Source: Streptococcus suis 10581 (lineage in GTDB: Bacteria > Bacillota > Bacilli > Lactobacillales > Streptococcaceae). Taken from it: a DNA stretch of 64,000 nt. A program made the position numbers and the translations under genes. The notes beneath the pieces are model-generated. The model saw only the letters and a list, made by a program, of their open reading frames with translations, had not been told where the DNA came from and did no database searches. The DNA lies in the NCBI GenBank assembly GCA_000440235.1, contig ALKQ01000001.1:62001-126000 (forward strand), in the 5' to 3' direction. Shown here in pieces: positions 44,971-52,135 of the stretch (position 1 is the stretch's first letter; the number at the start of each line of letters is the position of its first letter).

Positions 44971-46188
44971 TTATTGCTTCAGAGAGTTTAAAGCAAATTC
45001 TCCAACAGCCATTGGAATGACATTTGAGGTGTTGACATAAATCTGAGTTGTCAAGGTGTCACTGTGGGTCAGAGCTTCTGAAATAGCTTCTAAACTCATT
45101 CCCGCCTGTTTGGCAAGTGTTGCCCCTGTGTGTCGGAGTTTATGAGGTGTAGCGTGTGTCAGTTCAGGATGTCGCTTTTTGATGCTCTTCATCTTGTTGT
45201 TGAGATAGTCAGCATGTAAGGGCTTGTTGATGTTTCCTTTTGTGTCTATATAAGTGAAGACGAACTGTTCAGGATTGGTTAGAATCCCAAATCGAGCAAG
45301 CTCATATTTTTGTTGCTCTTTCCATGAGGAAAGGAGTTGAATCAGGTCATTAGATATTAAAAAGATAGTCTTTTTGTTCCCTTTTGTGGATTTGACTTCT
45401 CCATATCTATCCAGAGCTTGAATTAGCTGGATTTGAGCTTTTGAAAAGTCAATATGTTTCCATTGCAGAGCGTAGCTCTCGGATTTTCGGTCTCCCAAAA
45501 AGAAGGTAAGATAAAATAGAACATAGTCTTTAAGCGAAATTTTTCCGATAGCCAAGTCATCTTGGAAAGCCGAGAACCACTCTTGTAGTTGCTCCTGTGT
45601 AAGGTAGAGGTCTTCATCTCTCTTTGCTTCTGCCAACTGGATTTTCTTGGTTGCTTTGATACGACGCAAGGTTTTAGCAACTTTATTTGATTCTATATAT
45701 TCTAATTCCTCTGCCCAATCAAATATGGAAATTACATAACTTCTCAAGGTCTTGAAATTGGCGTATTCATTAGCTTTAGCAGTCATCAAGTTTAGAATAA
45801 CTTGCTTGTTCTGGTTGAGAAATTGAATAGTATAATTACCTACCATAGGTAAAATATGTTTTTCAAAACAAGTTTTTGTATTGGATATAGTTGACCTGCT
45901 TGGGGGCTTTGTAGTTGAAGTTGTCTGTCCTGCTTTATAATACTCCCACCAGACATTTTCGTAAAAATCTTTGAATAGAATTTCTCCCTTGCCTAACCCT
46001 GTAAATTCGTTATTCTCAATCTGATTGATTTTTGTTAGAAGGTCTATCTCTGCTTGTCGTGCCTCCTTTTTTGTCTTAAAACGCTTATCAAAGTAATTAT
46101 TATTCACGATTCCGAGAGGCATTCGTACTTCAGTTGGAATATATACCTTTAAGCGATATGTTCCATTTTTTGTTTTTGTGATAGTCAT
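44971..46188 (-). CDS. Tyrosine integrase of element 2
   Basis: This 405-residue protein has an arm-binding N-terminus, a SAM-like domain and a catalytic domain with Arg in FFLGDRKSESYAL, HxxR in TPHKLRHTGATLA, and His/Tyr in ALTHSDTLTTQIYVN. It is clearly different in sequence from the element 1 integrase, so two unrelated elements share the rpsI target. Its stop lies about 75 bp from att 2. GGAGAAT precedes the ATG. Confidence 0.95.
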   Translation of the reverse strand: MTITKTKNGTYRLKVYIPTEVRMPLGIVNNNYFDKRFKTKKEARQAEIDLLTKINQIENNEFTGLGKGEILFKDFYENVWWEYYKAGQTTSTTKPPSRSTISNTKTCFEKHILPMVGNYTIQFLNQNKQVILNLMTAKANEYANFKTLRSYVISIFDWAEELEYIESNKVAKTLRRIKATKKIQLAEAKRDEDLYLTQEQLQEWFSAFQDDLAIGKISLKDYVLFYLTFFLGDRKSESYALQWKHIDFSKAQIQLIQALDRYGEVKSTKGNKKTIFLISNDLIQLLSSWKEQQKYELARFGILTNPEQFVFTYIDTKGNINKPLHADYLNNKMKSIKKRHPELTHATPHKLRHTGATLAKQAGMSLEAISEALTHSDTLTTQIYVNTSNVIPMAVGEFALNSLKQ

Positions 46189-46204
46189 GGTATTCTCCTT
46201 TTTG

Positions 46205-46218
46205 TCGAACCAGAAAAT
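46205..46218 (+). repeat. TCGAACCAGAAAAT motif before integrase 2
   Basis: It lies 17 bp upstream of the integrase start and recurs inverted at 63292-63305 near the right end. This is the same arrangement as the motif pair of element 1. Confidence 0.5.
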
Positions 46219-46253
46219 ACCATGCTAATTATAAGATAAAAATACAGATATTT

Positions 46254-46518
46254 CTAGTTTTGTGCAAGTAGCCATGCATCAATGGATTGTTTGTTGAAAC
46301 GAACTGTTTTTCCAATTTTGATCATTGGAAGCCCTTTGCGAATCCATTCATCCAACGTGTTATTTGAAATTCCAAGGTAGTCACATGCTTGTTTTTTTAT
46401 TTAAGTATGAATTGTCTATATTTCGATGATGAATTTGCTTTTCAATTTCTGATGTAATTAAACTTGAAATTAATGTCTGAATTTGCTTGATTTGATCGTC
46501 TGGTAAGATAACTTGCAT
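46254..46518 (-). pseudogene. Frameshifted excisionase-like HTH gene
   Basis: The minus strand starts MQVILPDDQIKQIQTL and reads to NKK. The frame then breaks at a run of seven A (T7 on plus at 46392-46398). Removing one A restores KQACDYLGISNNTLDEW, then RKGLPMIKIGKTVRF and a stop, about 87 residues in all. The restored HTH matches excisionase-type proteins and resembles the gene at 31982. This is either a real loss-of-function frameshift, a slippage-regulated gene, or a homopolymer sequencing error. Confidence 0.8.
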
Positions 46519-46712
46519 TTATAACCTCTTCCTATTGATATTTATAATTGAATTTACCATTAGTCATTATGCCACATTGCGGACTCAAAACGGATGATTT
46601 TTAGAAATGTATAGATTAATCGTCTGTTTTGTCTTCCGTTTGGGAAGACAATTTTTTTAAGAAATGCTGTAATATCAACGTTTTGGAGGTTTTACAAAGT
46701 TGTAAAATCATA

Positions 46713-48080
46713 TTAAAAAACGTTAAATAATTCTTCTAGACTCAATAATCGATTTAAAATTAATTCATATAAATCAATTTTATAATGATGTTTTCGACGT
46801 AATTTATTGTTCAATGAGTATATTTCATTTCTGAATTCTTTTGTAAACTTTGAGATTTGAACAATGTGTAATTCATTTGTGTTGTAATTTTTATGACAAC
46901 CTAAACCATGTGCCTTTGCAAAATCAAGAGCATCAAACATCAATCGTAGAATAATTAATACATTCCACGTAATCATCTCAGATAAATAAAATGATTCAGG
47001 ATTAATATTTAATTCTTTCTGACTTTTAGTAATCAAATTTTTTCTATAACGTGATCTATTTTCTTTCGAAACAAATTTAACATCAATCAAACTAAAAATT
47101 TCTTCATCTAGAACAAAAGGAGTGTTTGTTGAATGTGACACGTTAATCTGTTTTTTCAACAATTCTTCGAATGTAGCTCGTGGTTTTGCTCTGAAAATTG
47201 TGGATAATTCTCTATCAGTATTTATTACTGATTGTTCGATTTCCTTTATTAAATTGAAGACTCCAATTGAAACCAAGCTCTCTAAGTATTGAATGATTTT
47301 CAGATCATCAATTTCTTCAAGAACACATGTACAAAAAATGGATTTTATCTTATCTTTTTTCAAAACAGTTTCGAAACGATACACTTCAAATGCTTCTGTT
47401 TTCGTTTTGTCAAGTTGTCCTAATCTCTTTGCTTTCTTTGTTTTACTGTAAAGAACTTGCTGATTATTTTTATACGCATTGGTTGTTAAAATATCATAAT
47501 CTTTATCTTGAATGCTTTTTGAAGAGGAAGCAAAATTCACTTTCTTCCTCGTTAAACAACGTAGAAGTAATGCTCTTGTTTGCAAATGGAAAGCAGATTG
47601 TATTGCCATTGTGAAAGCAAGTTCGATTTCTTGGAATTCGCAATGATGTATCCTACAAAATATACCTGTTTCGTTTTCCAAAATTGATAGTGCTCTATCT
47701 AATCTTGATTTTATTCCTTCAATTGAAGCAGTAGCAATGTTGAATCCACAATGTATCAATTCTATGCGGTAAAAATAACTGCCATCAAATGGATTTTTTC
47801 CCATGAGAAATGAACCGAAATCAGTAGAATTGATAACTAGCTCTGTCAGTAATCCAAATGAACTGTATTTTCTCTTAATAGAAAAATTGTTTTCATTAAA
47901 ATTAACCGTATTTAAAATCTCTTCATCAATAAGTATGTTTCCTTTCAGGTTAAGAACTACTTTGTCAATGCCCCAAAAAGAATTTGTTACAGAAAAACAT
48001 CGTTCCATCTCTTTTCTATTTTCATCATAGATTTTTTGTTTTTCCTCATCCGACATACCTCTTGTAACTTTTAGAAACAT
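46713..48080 (-). CDS. Putative rolling-circle replication initiator (gene II-like)
   Basis: The protein has 455 residues. The layout resembles filamentous-phage/plasmid Rep of the gene II type. It has an N-terminal beta-rich segment, then FYRIELIHCGFNIATAS, a central IHHCEFQEIELAFTMAIQSA with acidic and His residues, and VLYSKTKKAKRLGQ followed by EVYRFETVLKK. A helical C-terminal part follows. No motif decides between Rep and a MobT-like relaxase. The ATG at 48080 follows AGAGG; an open frame to 48188 contains the upstream hairpin and is not used. Confidence 0.45.
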   Translation of the reverse strand: MFLKVTRGMSDEEKQKIYDENRKEMERCFSVTNSFWGIDKVVLNLKGNILIDEEILNTVNFNENNFSIKRKYSSFGLLTELVINSTDFGSFLMGKNPFDGSYFYRIELIHCGFNIATASIEGIKSRLDRALSILENETGIFCRIHHCEFQEIELAFTMAIQSAFHLQTRALLLRCLTRKKVNFASSSKSIQDKDYDILTTNAYKNNQQVLYSKTKKAKRLGQLDKTKTEAFEVYRFETVLKKDKIKSIFCTCVLEEIDDLKIIQYLESLVSIGVFNLIKEIEQSVINTDRELSTIFRAKPRATFEELLKKQINVSHSTNTPFVLDEEIFSLIDVKFVSKENRSRYRKNLITKSQKELNINPESFYLSEMITWNVLIILRLMFDALDFAKAHGLGCHKNYNTNELHIVQISKFTKEFRNEIYSLNNKLRRKHHYKIDLYELILNRLLSLEELFNVF

Positions 48081-48158
48081 TTTTTCCTCTTTCATTTCTC
48101 GAAATGAATTATGCCATATATGGAACTTTGTCAGAGGAAAAAATATAAAAAATTGACA

Positions 48159-48198
48159 AAAAATAGAGATGAACTTCAAAAAATTCATCTCTATTTTT
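48159..48198 (-). terminator. Long perfect hairpin upstream of Rep
   Basis: AAAAATAGAGATGAA (48159-48173) pairs with TTCATCTCTATTTTT (48184-48198). It probably terminates the upstream minus-strand transcript before the Rep gene; it could also be a replication signal. Confidence 0.6.
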
Positions 48199-48270
48199 CT
48201 ATTTTCGTTCTACCACTATATCTTCAAGTATATAATTCTCAAAAATAAACATTTCCTCATGAATTGTCTT

Positions 48271-48797
48271 TTAGATGGATATTGGCAATGCTGATAAGTA
48301 CACATTGTCTCCGATTCTGAAACGTGTTTCATTGACACGCATTTTTGTGCTGTATTGTACTTTGACTCTATTTTCACAGTAATCCTTGATAATCATTTCA
48401 ATCCAATTCGAATTTGGTTTTAAATGTTTATCAATAACCTTTCCAAAACAAACATCTTTGCGAAATGGTTTGGATATGCAAAACCGAAGCTAGGCTTTTT
48501 ATTGAAGAATACCGCCAGTTCAGTCTGCTCTTCTTGGATGGTATCTATAATAATTTCGTAGCAATTTTTTGTGTTAATGTTTTCGATATGACCTGATATC
48601 GATACCACCATTCCCTTTTTCAATTGAAATTTTTCACGATTAAAATAACATTTCAAATATGTGTGCTTACGACCTGCACCATTTCTAATAAACAGAATGA
48701 ACGATGGTTTATTATCATCATTATTTATTTCAATAATTTTTCCTCTTGCAAAAATTACATTCTGTTCTTTGTTTCGTAGATTATTTTGATTCCTCAT
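48271..48797 (-). pseudogene. Frameshifted OB-fold (SSB-like) gene
   Basis: The ATG at 48797 follows GGAGG by 8 bp. The first frame gives an OB-fold-like domain (ARGKIIEINNDDNKPSFILF, YLKCYFNREKFQLKKGMVVS) and runs off into a stop at 48420. The neighbouring frame carries on with KPFRKDVCFGKVIDKHLKP and ends RIGDNVYLSALPISI at 48271, a second OB-like domain. The break is at a T4 run near 48480-48484; one extra T would join the frames. It may be a single-strand-DNA-binding partner of Rep. Confidence 0.65.
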
Positions 48798-48864
48798 TTT
48801 ACTTTCCTCCATTACATCAATTTCTACAGAATTATTATGCCTGATAATACAAATCAAAAAATCA

Positions 48865-49830
48865 CTACAGAATGTAATTCGTTACAGTAACAGATAACCG
48901 CCAATGAGACAAGTTTAAAACGGATACTGCCATGAGAGCAAGGCGGTTATAAGCAATTGGCATTCCTGCCGATAATGCTTTAACTTTATTTGAGCCACGT
49001 AAAATATATGCTTCATCTCTTAAATCAAAAATAAAATTTCTACGCTGTCTTTCGTATTGCTTAGTTGATTCGTTTTTCAATTTCTGATGTCCCTCCTCCC
49101 ATTTTTTTATTAATAAATTTGAAAATGCTTGTCGCATTTGTGGATTTTCCTGAATTTTCTCAAGGTAATAGAAGTAGCTATCTCTTGAATGCTGTGCACG
49201 TAATGCATGTAAATTAATCTGATTGTTCATTTCTTTGTCAGAGAAGACAGGTTCATTTTCTCCTACCCCAGCAAAAGTCTGTTTCACCAACTCGATGTCA
49301 TGCGGCAGAATATATTGCATTTGTTTTTTTCCGCCTTTGCCACGTTTGACGAAAATATAGCAGTTACCATACTCGTCTATTTTCAGGTCTCGGCCGGTTA
49401 TGTTTTTTAATTCGTTCCGACGAATTCCAACGACTTTCTGGAATTCGACTAGGCGAGAGAAGCGAGAGTTCAATTCTTGACTTTTCCCTTGTTCATTCAC
49501 TTCATGTTTTCGTCCTCTAACTATTTTATCGCTTGTTCGTTTTTGTTTTTTGATTCGGTTTAGATTGATTCCTGTTGCTTTACAAATTGGCGCAAGGTAT
49601 GTATGAATTGTCGCAGGAGTGTATTGCTTTGGATCTTGTTGAAGATCATCATGATATTGTTGAATTACTTCTTCCGTAATATCAGCTATCCTTTTAATAC
49701 TGTTTGCTTTTGCCCATTTTGCGAATCGTGTAGCTGATCTTTTGTATGAAGTCCGAGATGTATTGTTTGTAACATTTTTTATTGCTGCGAGGAAGATATC
49801 GTGCTTTAATGAATTTCTCTTTCGTGGCAT
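48865..49830 (-). CDS. Second tyrosine recombinase-like protein of element 2
   Basis: This 321-residue protein has a SAM-like N-terminal domain (SYKRSATRFAKWAKANSI) and a catalytic domain with Arg in VVGIRRNELKNI, HxxR in INLHALRAQHSRD, and a C-terminal LNLSHWRLSVTVTNYIL, which supplies the second His/Trp region and the Tyr. About 60 extra residues lie between HxxR and the final box. It is not next to an att site, so a role in dimer resolution or internal rearrangement is plausible. Confidence 0.75.
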   Translation of the reverse strand: MPRKRNSLKHDIFLAAIKNVTNNTSRTSYKRSATRFAKWAKANSIKRIADITEEVIQQYHDDLQQDPKQYTPATIHTYLAPICKATGINLNRIKKQKRTSDKIVRGRKHEVNEQGKSQELNSRFSRLVEFQKVVGIRRNELKNITGRDLKIDEYGNCYIFVKRGKGGKKQMQYILPHDIELVKQTFAGVGENEPVFSDKEMNNQINLHALRAQHSRDSYFYYLEKIQENPQMRQAFSNLLIKKWEEGHQKLKNESTKQYERQRRNFIFDLRDEAYILRGSNKVKALSAGMPIAYNRLALMAVSVLNLSHWRLSVTVTNYIL

Positions 49831-50081
49831 TTTCTTTCTCCTTTCTTTGTAAAATACTTATTAATGGTAAATTGCCTCCCACCCTTTTTATTGAATGAGC
49901 TGGGTATGCTCTTGAAAATATACGCTGAGGCTTCCTGATAGGACTAGCGTTTTAGAAGCAGATTCAGTATTCACCGTCTCTTTTCTTGATATTTTCAAAT
50001 GTCATTGATCTGGTTATTTCTTAAAACTAAAAACTACTATTAACTTTTGCTAAACATCTTTTTCTGTACTAAATTTATTGC

Positions 50082-50128
50082 TAAATGGTTATTCTGTACG
50101 TCATTTCATGCCGCAGAATAACCATTTA
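50082..50128. repeat. Perfect 15-bp inverted repeat in a gene-free region
   Basis: TAAATGGTTATTCTG pairs exactly with CAGAATAACCATTTA across a 17-base loop. The surrounding 49831-50400 region has no gene. No T tract follows, so it is not a typical terminator; an origin, recombinase site or operator is possible. Confidence 0.75.
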
Positions 50129-50414
50129 CTTTCTTCGTTTTCGACCTCTTTTCTCAAGTCAATGACACCTTTAAAAAAGAGAAGTCACAATCATTCGAAT
50201 TAACAATTTTCACCGAGCCCAGTGCGAATTCAAACAATTGATAACCTATCACCTCCAATCTCTATTACATCAATTTTTTTCAATATTATTATGTCGCTTT
50301 TTCAATAAAATAAAAAACGGGAATACATTATTTGCATACAAAAATTAACAACGCGATTTTTTTGTTTTTGAAAAAGTGGCATACTGATTTTAGAAGCTAA
50401 AGGAGGTATATCAT

Positions 50415-50465
50415 GTGATATTCAAAATACAAATACTTACTTCAATATGGATTCGAAAACAGTAA
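50415..50465 (+). CDS. Possible 16-residue leader peptide
   Basis: AGGAGG (50401-50406) is 8 bp from GTG at 50415, which opens a 16-codon frame (MIFKIQILTSIWIRKQ). An ATG two bases earlier is followed at once by TGA. The peptide ends just before the AGGAGG of the next gene, so translational coupling is possible. Confidence 0.4.
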   Translation: MIFKIQILTSIWIRKQ

Positions 50466-50478
50466 AGGAGGTTTGAAA

Positions 50479-50913
50479 ATGTTAGAATCCCACAGAATTA
50501 TTATCAAATTTTTAAAGCAGACGATTTTTGAAACAGACATTAAAGCTATTGATTGCCATCATGAAAAAGATTTTGCGATTTTTCCAGGATCTTTTGATGA
50601 CGAATATTATGATTTGTTGCTTGAAAACGATGGTTGTGATATTCATATTAAAATCTTTTACGAAACGGAAGAATCGGATTGTTTTGTTACTATTGATTTA
50701 GAAGACGGATTGCACGAATCAATTCATGTGAAATTTAATTTTGAGGATTGGGAAAATGATTTTTATCAATTTTGTATTGCTATGAAAGTTATTTTGGGAC
50801 ATTACGTGATCGGAATCTGGACAGAAGCGATGGCAGAAATGCAAGCATTTGGTCTTGCAGGATTTGTCAAAAAATATCAAGATAAAAGATTATTTGGCAA
50901 GATGGCTATTTAA
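50479..50913 (+). CDS. Hypothetical acidic protein
   Basis: This 144-residue protein is rich in Asp, Glu and aromatic residues, including DDEYYDLLLENDGCDIHIKI and FNFEDWENDFYQF. It has no signal peptide or membrane helix. I do not recognise the family; the acidic, DNA-mimic-like composition is notable. The ATG at 50479 follows GGAGG by 8 bp; TTG at 50473 is too close. A strong terminator follows. Confidence 0.7.
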   Translation: MLESHRIIIKFLKQTIFETDIKAIDCHHEKDFAIFPGSFDDEYYDLLLENDGCDIHIKIFYETEESDCFVTIDLEDGLHESIHVKFNFEDWENDFYQFCIAMKVILGHYVIGIWTEAMAEMQAFGLAGFVKKYQDKRLFGKMAI

Positions 50914-50927
50914 ATTATGAGTAAATT

Positions 50928-50967
50928 AAAAAAGCTGCAGTTTCATTTTGTAACTGTAGCTTTTTTT
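50928..50967 (+). terminator. Terminator after the acidic protein gene
   Basis: AAAAAAGCTGCAGTT pairs with AACTGTAGCTTTTTT with one G-U pair. Confidence 0.85.
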
Positions 50968-51018
50968 AATGTATTTCTTGAACTGATACAGCAAATTTCA
51001 GACTTTTTCGTTATATTT

Positions 51019-51027
51019 TGGTATAAT
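51019..51027 (+). promoter_or_regulatory. Extended -10 promoter of the structured RNA region
   Basis: TTTTGG-TATAAT ends at 51027; transcription would start near 51034 and run through the hairpin at 51191-51288. No -35 was identified. Confidence 0.5.
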
Positions 51028-51190
51028 GTGATAAATTAGTAAATAACTTGGTAAAAGACGTAGTAAAATAATTGGTATTTCAATATGGAAGATTATCAAC
51101 CATTTCGGGTTGTGGATCGAACTATATTTTTTAAAGTGTAATTAGCTACTTGTTTTACTTTCGTTATTCGTACACAGAAGAAAATTTCAG

Positions 51191-51288
51191 AAACGATCAA
51201 TGACTGAAAACATCAATCTTCTAACTTTGCAGAATAGGCTGCAGAGAACAGAAGGTGGTAGCTATCAGTCTTAATTGGTCGTTTTTTT
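51191..51288 (+). ncRNA. Highly structured RNA ending in a U tract (candidate sRNA or attenuator)
   Basis: Three nested helices are visible: AAACGATCAAT/ATTGGTCGTTT (51191-51201 with 51274-51284) continuing as GACTG/CAGTC; then CTTCT/AGAAG (51218-51222 with 51250-51254); then CTTTGCAG/CTGCAGAG (51225-51232 with 51239-51246) around AATAGG. T7 follows. An 11/11 internal loop separates the outer and middle helices. It lies in the 418-bp gap before the gene at 51331. Confidence 0.6.
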
Positions 51289-51330
51289 GCGTCCAAAAAT
51301 TATTGTGGAGTCTTATGAAGGGACGGTGTT

Positions 51331-51609
51331 TTGTTGAATAGTGAAGAATTAACAAGTTTTTTATTAGAGCAGACAGAGGAAGATTTAAAATTTATCTATC
51401 AATTTGGTCTGGAAGAGGGATGTACAGATAAAGAAAAAGTAGCGTTTCTGAGAGGGAGGGTAAGAGGTTATTGTAGTGCCGTTTTTGCCTTGTTGCTGAA
51501 ACTTCGTTCATCTCAGAATGCAATTGACATTTCAGATGCTATCCATGACCTTATCAAACTACGTGAACATGCTGAAAAAAAGATAGAAAAATATCTATCA
51601 AACAAGTAG
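51331..51609 (+). CDS. Hypothetical small helical protein
   Basis: This 92-residue protein is predicted to be all helical, with no recognised motif (SEELTSFLLEQTEEDLKFIYQ at the start). The start is uncertain: TTG at 51331 or 51334, with only a weak AGGGACGG before it. It lies directly after the structured RNA, so its expression may depend on read-through. Confidence 0.55.
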   Translation: MLNSEELTSFLLEQTEEDLKFIYQFGLEEGCTDKEKVAFLRGRVRGYCSAVFALLLKLRSSQNAIDISDAIHDLIKLREHAEKKIEKYLSNK

Positions 51610-51681
51610 AGAGGTTTGAAGCAGACAAAAAGACCTATCTCTTAAATTAAGAATTAGGCCTATGAAAATTCATTGGTCAGT

Positions 51682-52008
51682 CTATTTCAATGTTTTGATA
51701 AGCTGGCTTACAGCCTGGATAACATCATCACGCTTAGTTTTTGGAAGGCTGGTTAACATCATAATCAATTCGTCCAAATTTTCATCTTTACTGATTTGCA
51801 TGTCGAAAAATGTTGGAACGTCAACTTCCAACGCATCGATGATTTTGTGCAACGTATTTATTGTGATGTTGCTTTCTTTAGTTTCAAGTTTATTGATGTA
51901 ATTAAATCCCAATTCAGCTCTTGCTTCAAGTTCTGTCTGTGTCAATCCAGCCTGAAGTCGCAGTGTTTTGATTCTTTTTGCAATGAATTTTTGTAGATTG
52001 TTTGTCAT
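51682..52008 (-). CDS. XRE-family regulator
   Basis: This 108-residue protein has an N-terminal XRE helix-turn-helix (KRIKTLRLQAGLTQTELEARA, NYINKLETKESNITINTLHKI) and a short C-terminal tail. It is divergent from the Sec10-like surface protein gene. The 127-bp region between carries ATTAGT-N8-ACTAAT (52027-52046) and ATAACAGT-N8-ACTGTTAT (52068-52091), either of which could be its operator. Confidence 0.88.
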   Translation of the reverse strand: MTNNLQKFIAKRIKTLRLQAGLTQTELEARAELGFNYINKLETKESNITINTLHKIIDALEVDVPTFFDMQISKDENLDELIMMLTSLPKTKRDDVIQAVSQLIKTLK

Positions 52009-52067
52009 AAGACTATCTTACAAATTATTAGTAGAAAAAAACTAATACATATCACTGATTATTTATG

Positions 52068-52103
52068 ATAACAGTTGTATATGACTGTTATTAATGATAA
52101 AAT
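52068..52103 (+). promoter_or_regulatory. Promoter and operator of the Sec10-like gene
   Basis: TTGTAT (52075-52080) is 17 bp from TAAAAT (52098-52103), with TGA before the -10. The perfect inverted repeat ATAACAGT-N8-ACTGTTAT (52068-52091) covers the -35. Confidence 0.65.
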
Positions 52104-52135
52104 AGTAATAAATTTTGGGAGGAAATAAGTATAAT

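Noticed and set aside
51085..51141. 18-codon leader frame (MEDYQPFRVV...) before the structured RNA
   Set aside because: No ribosome site precedes the ATG and nothing in the peptide suggests attenuation; left unannotated.
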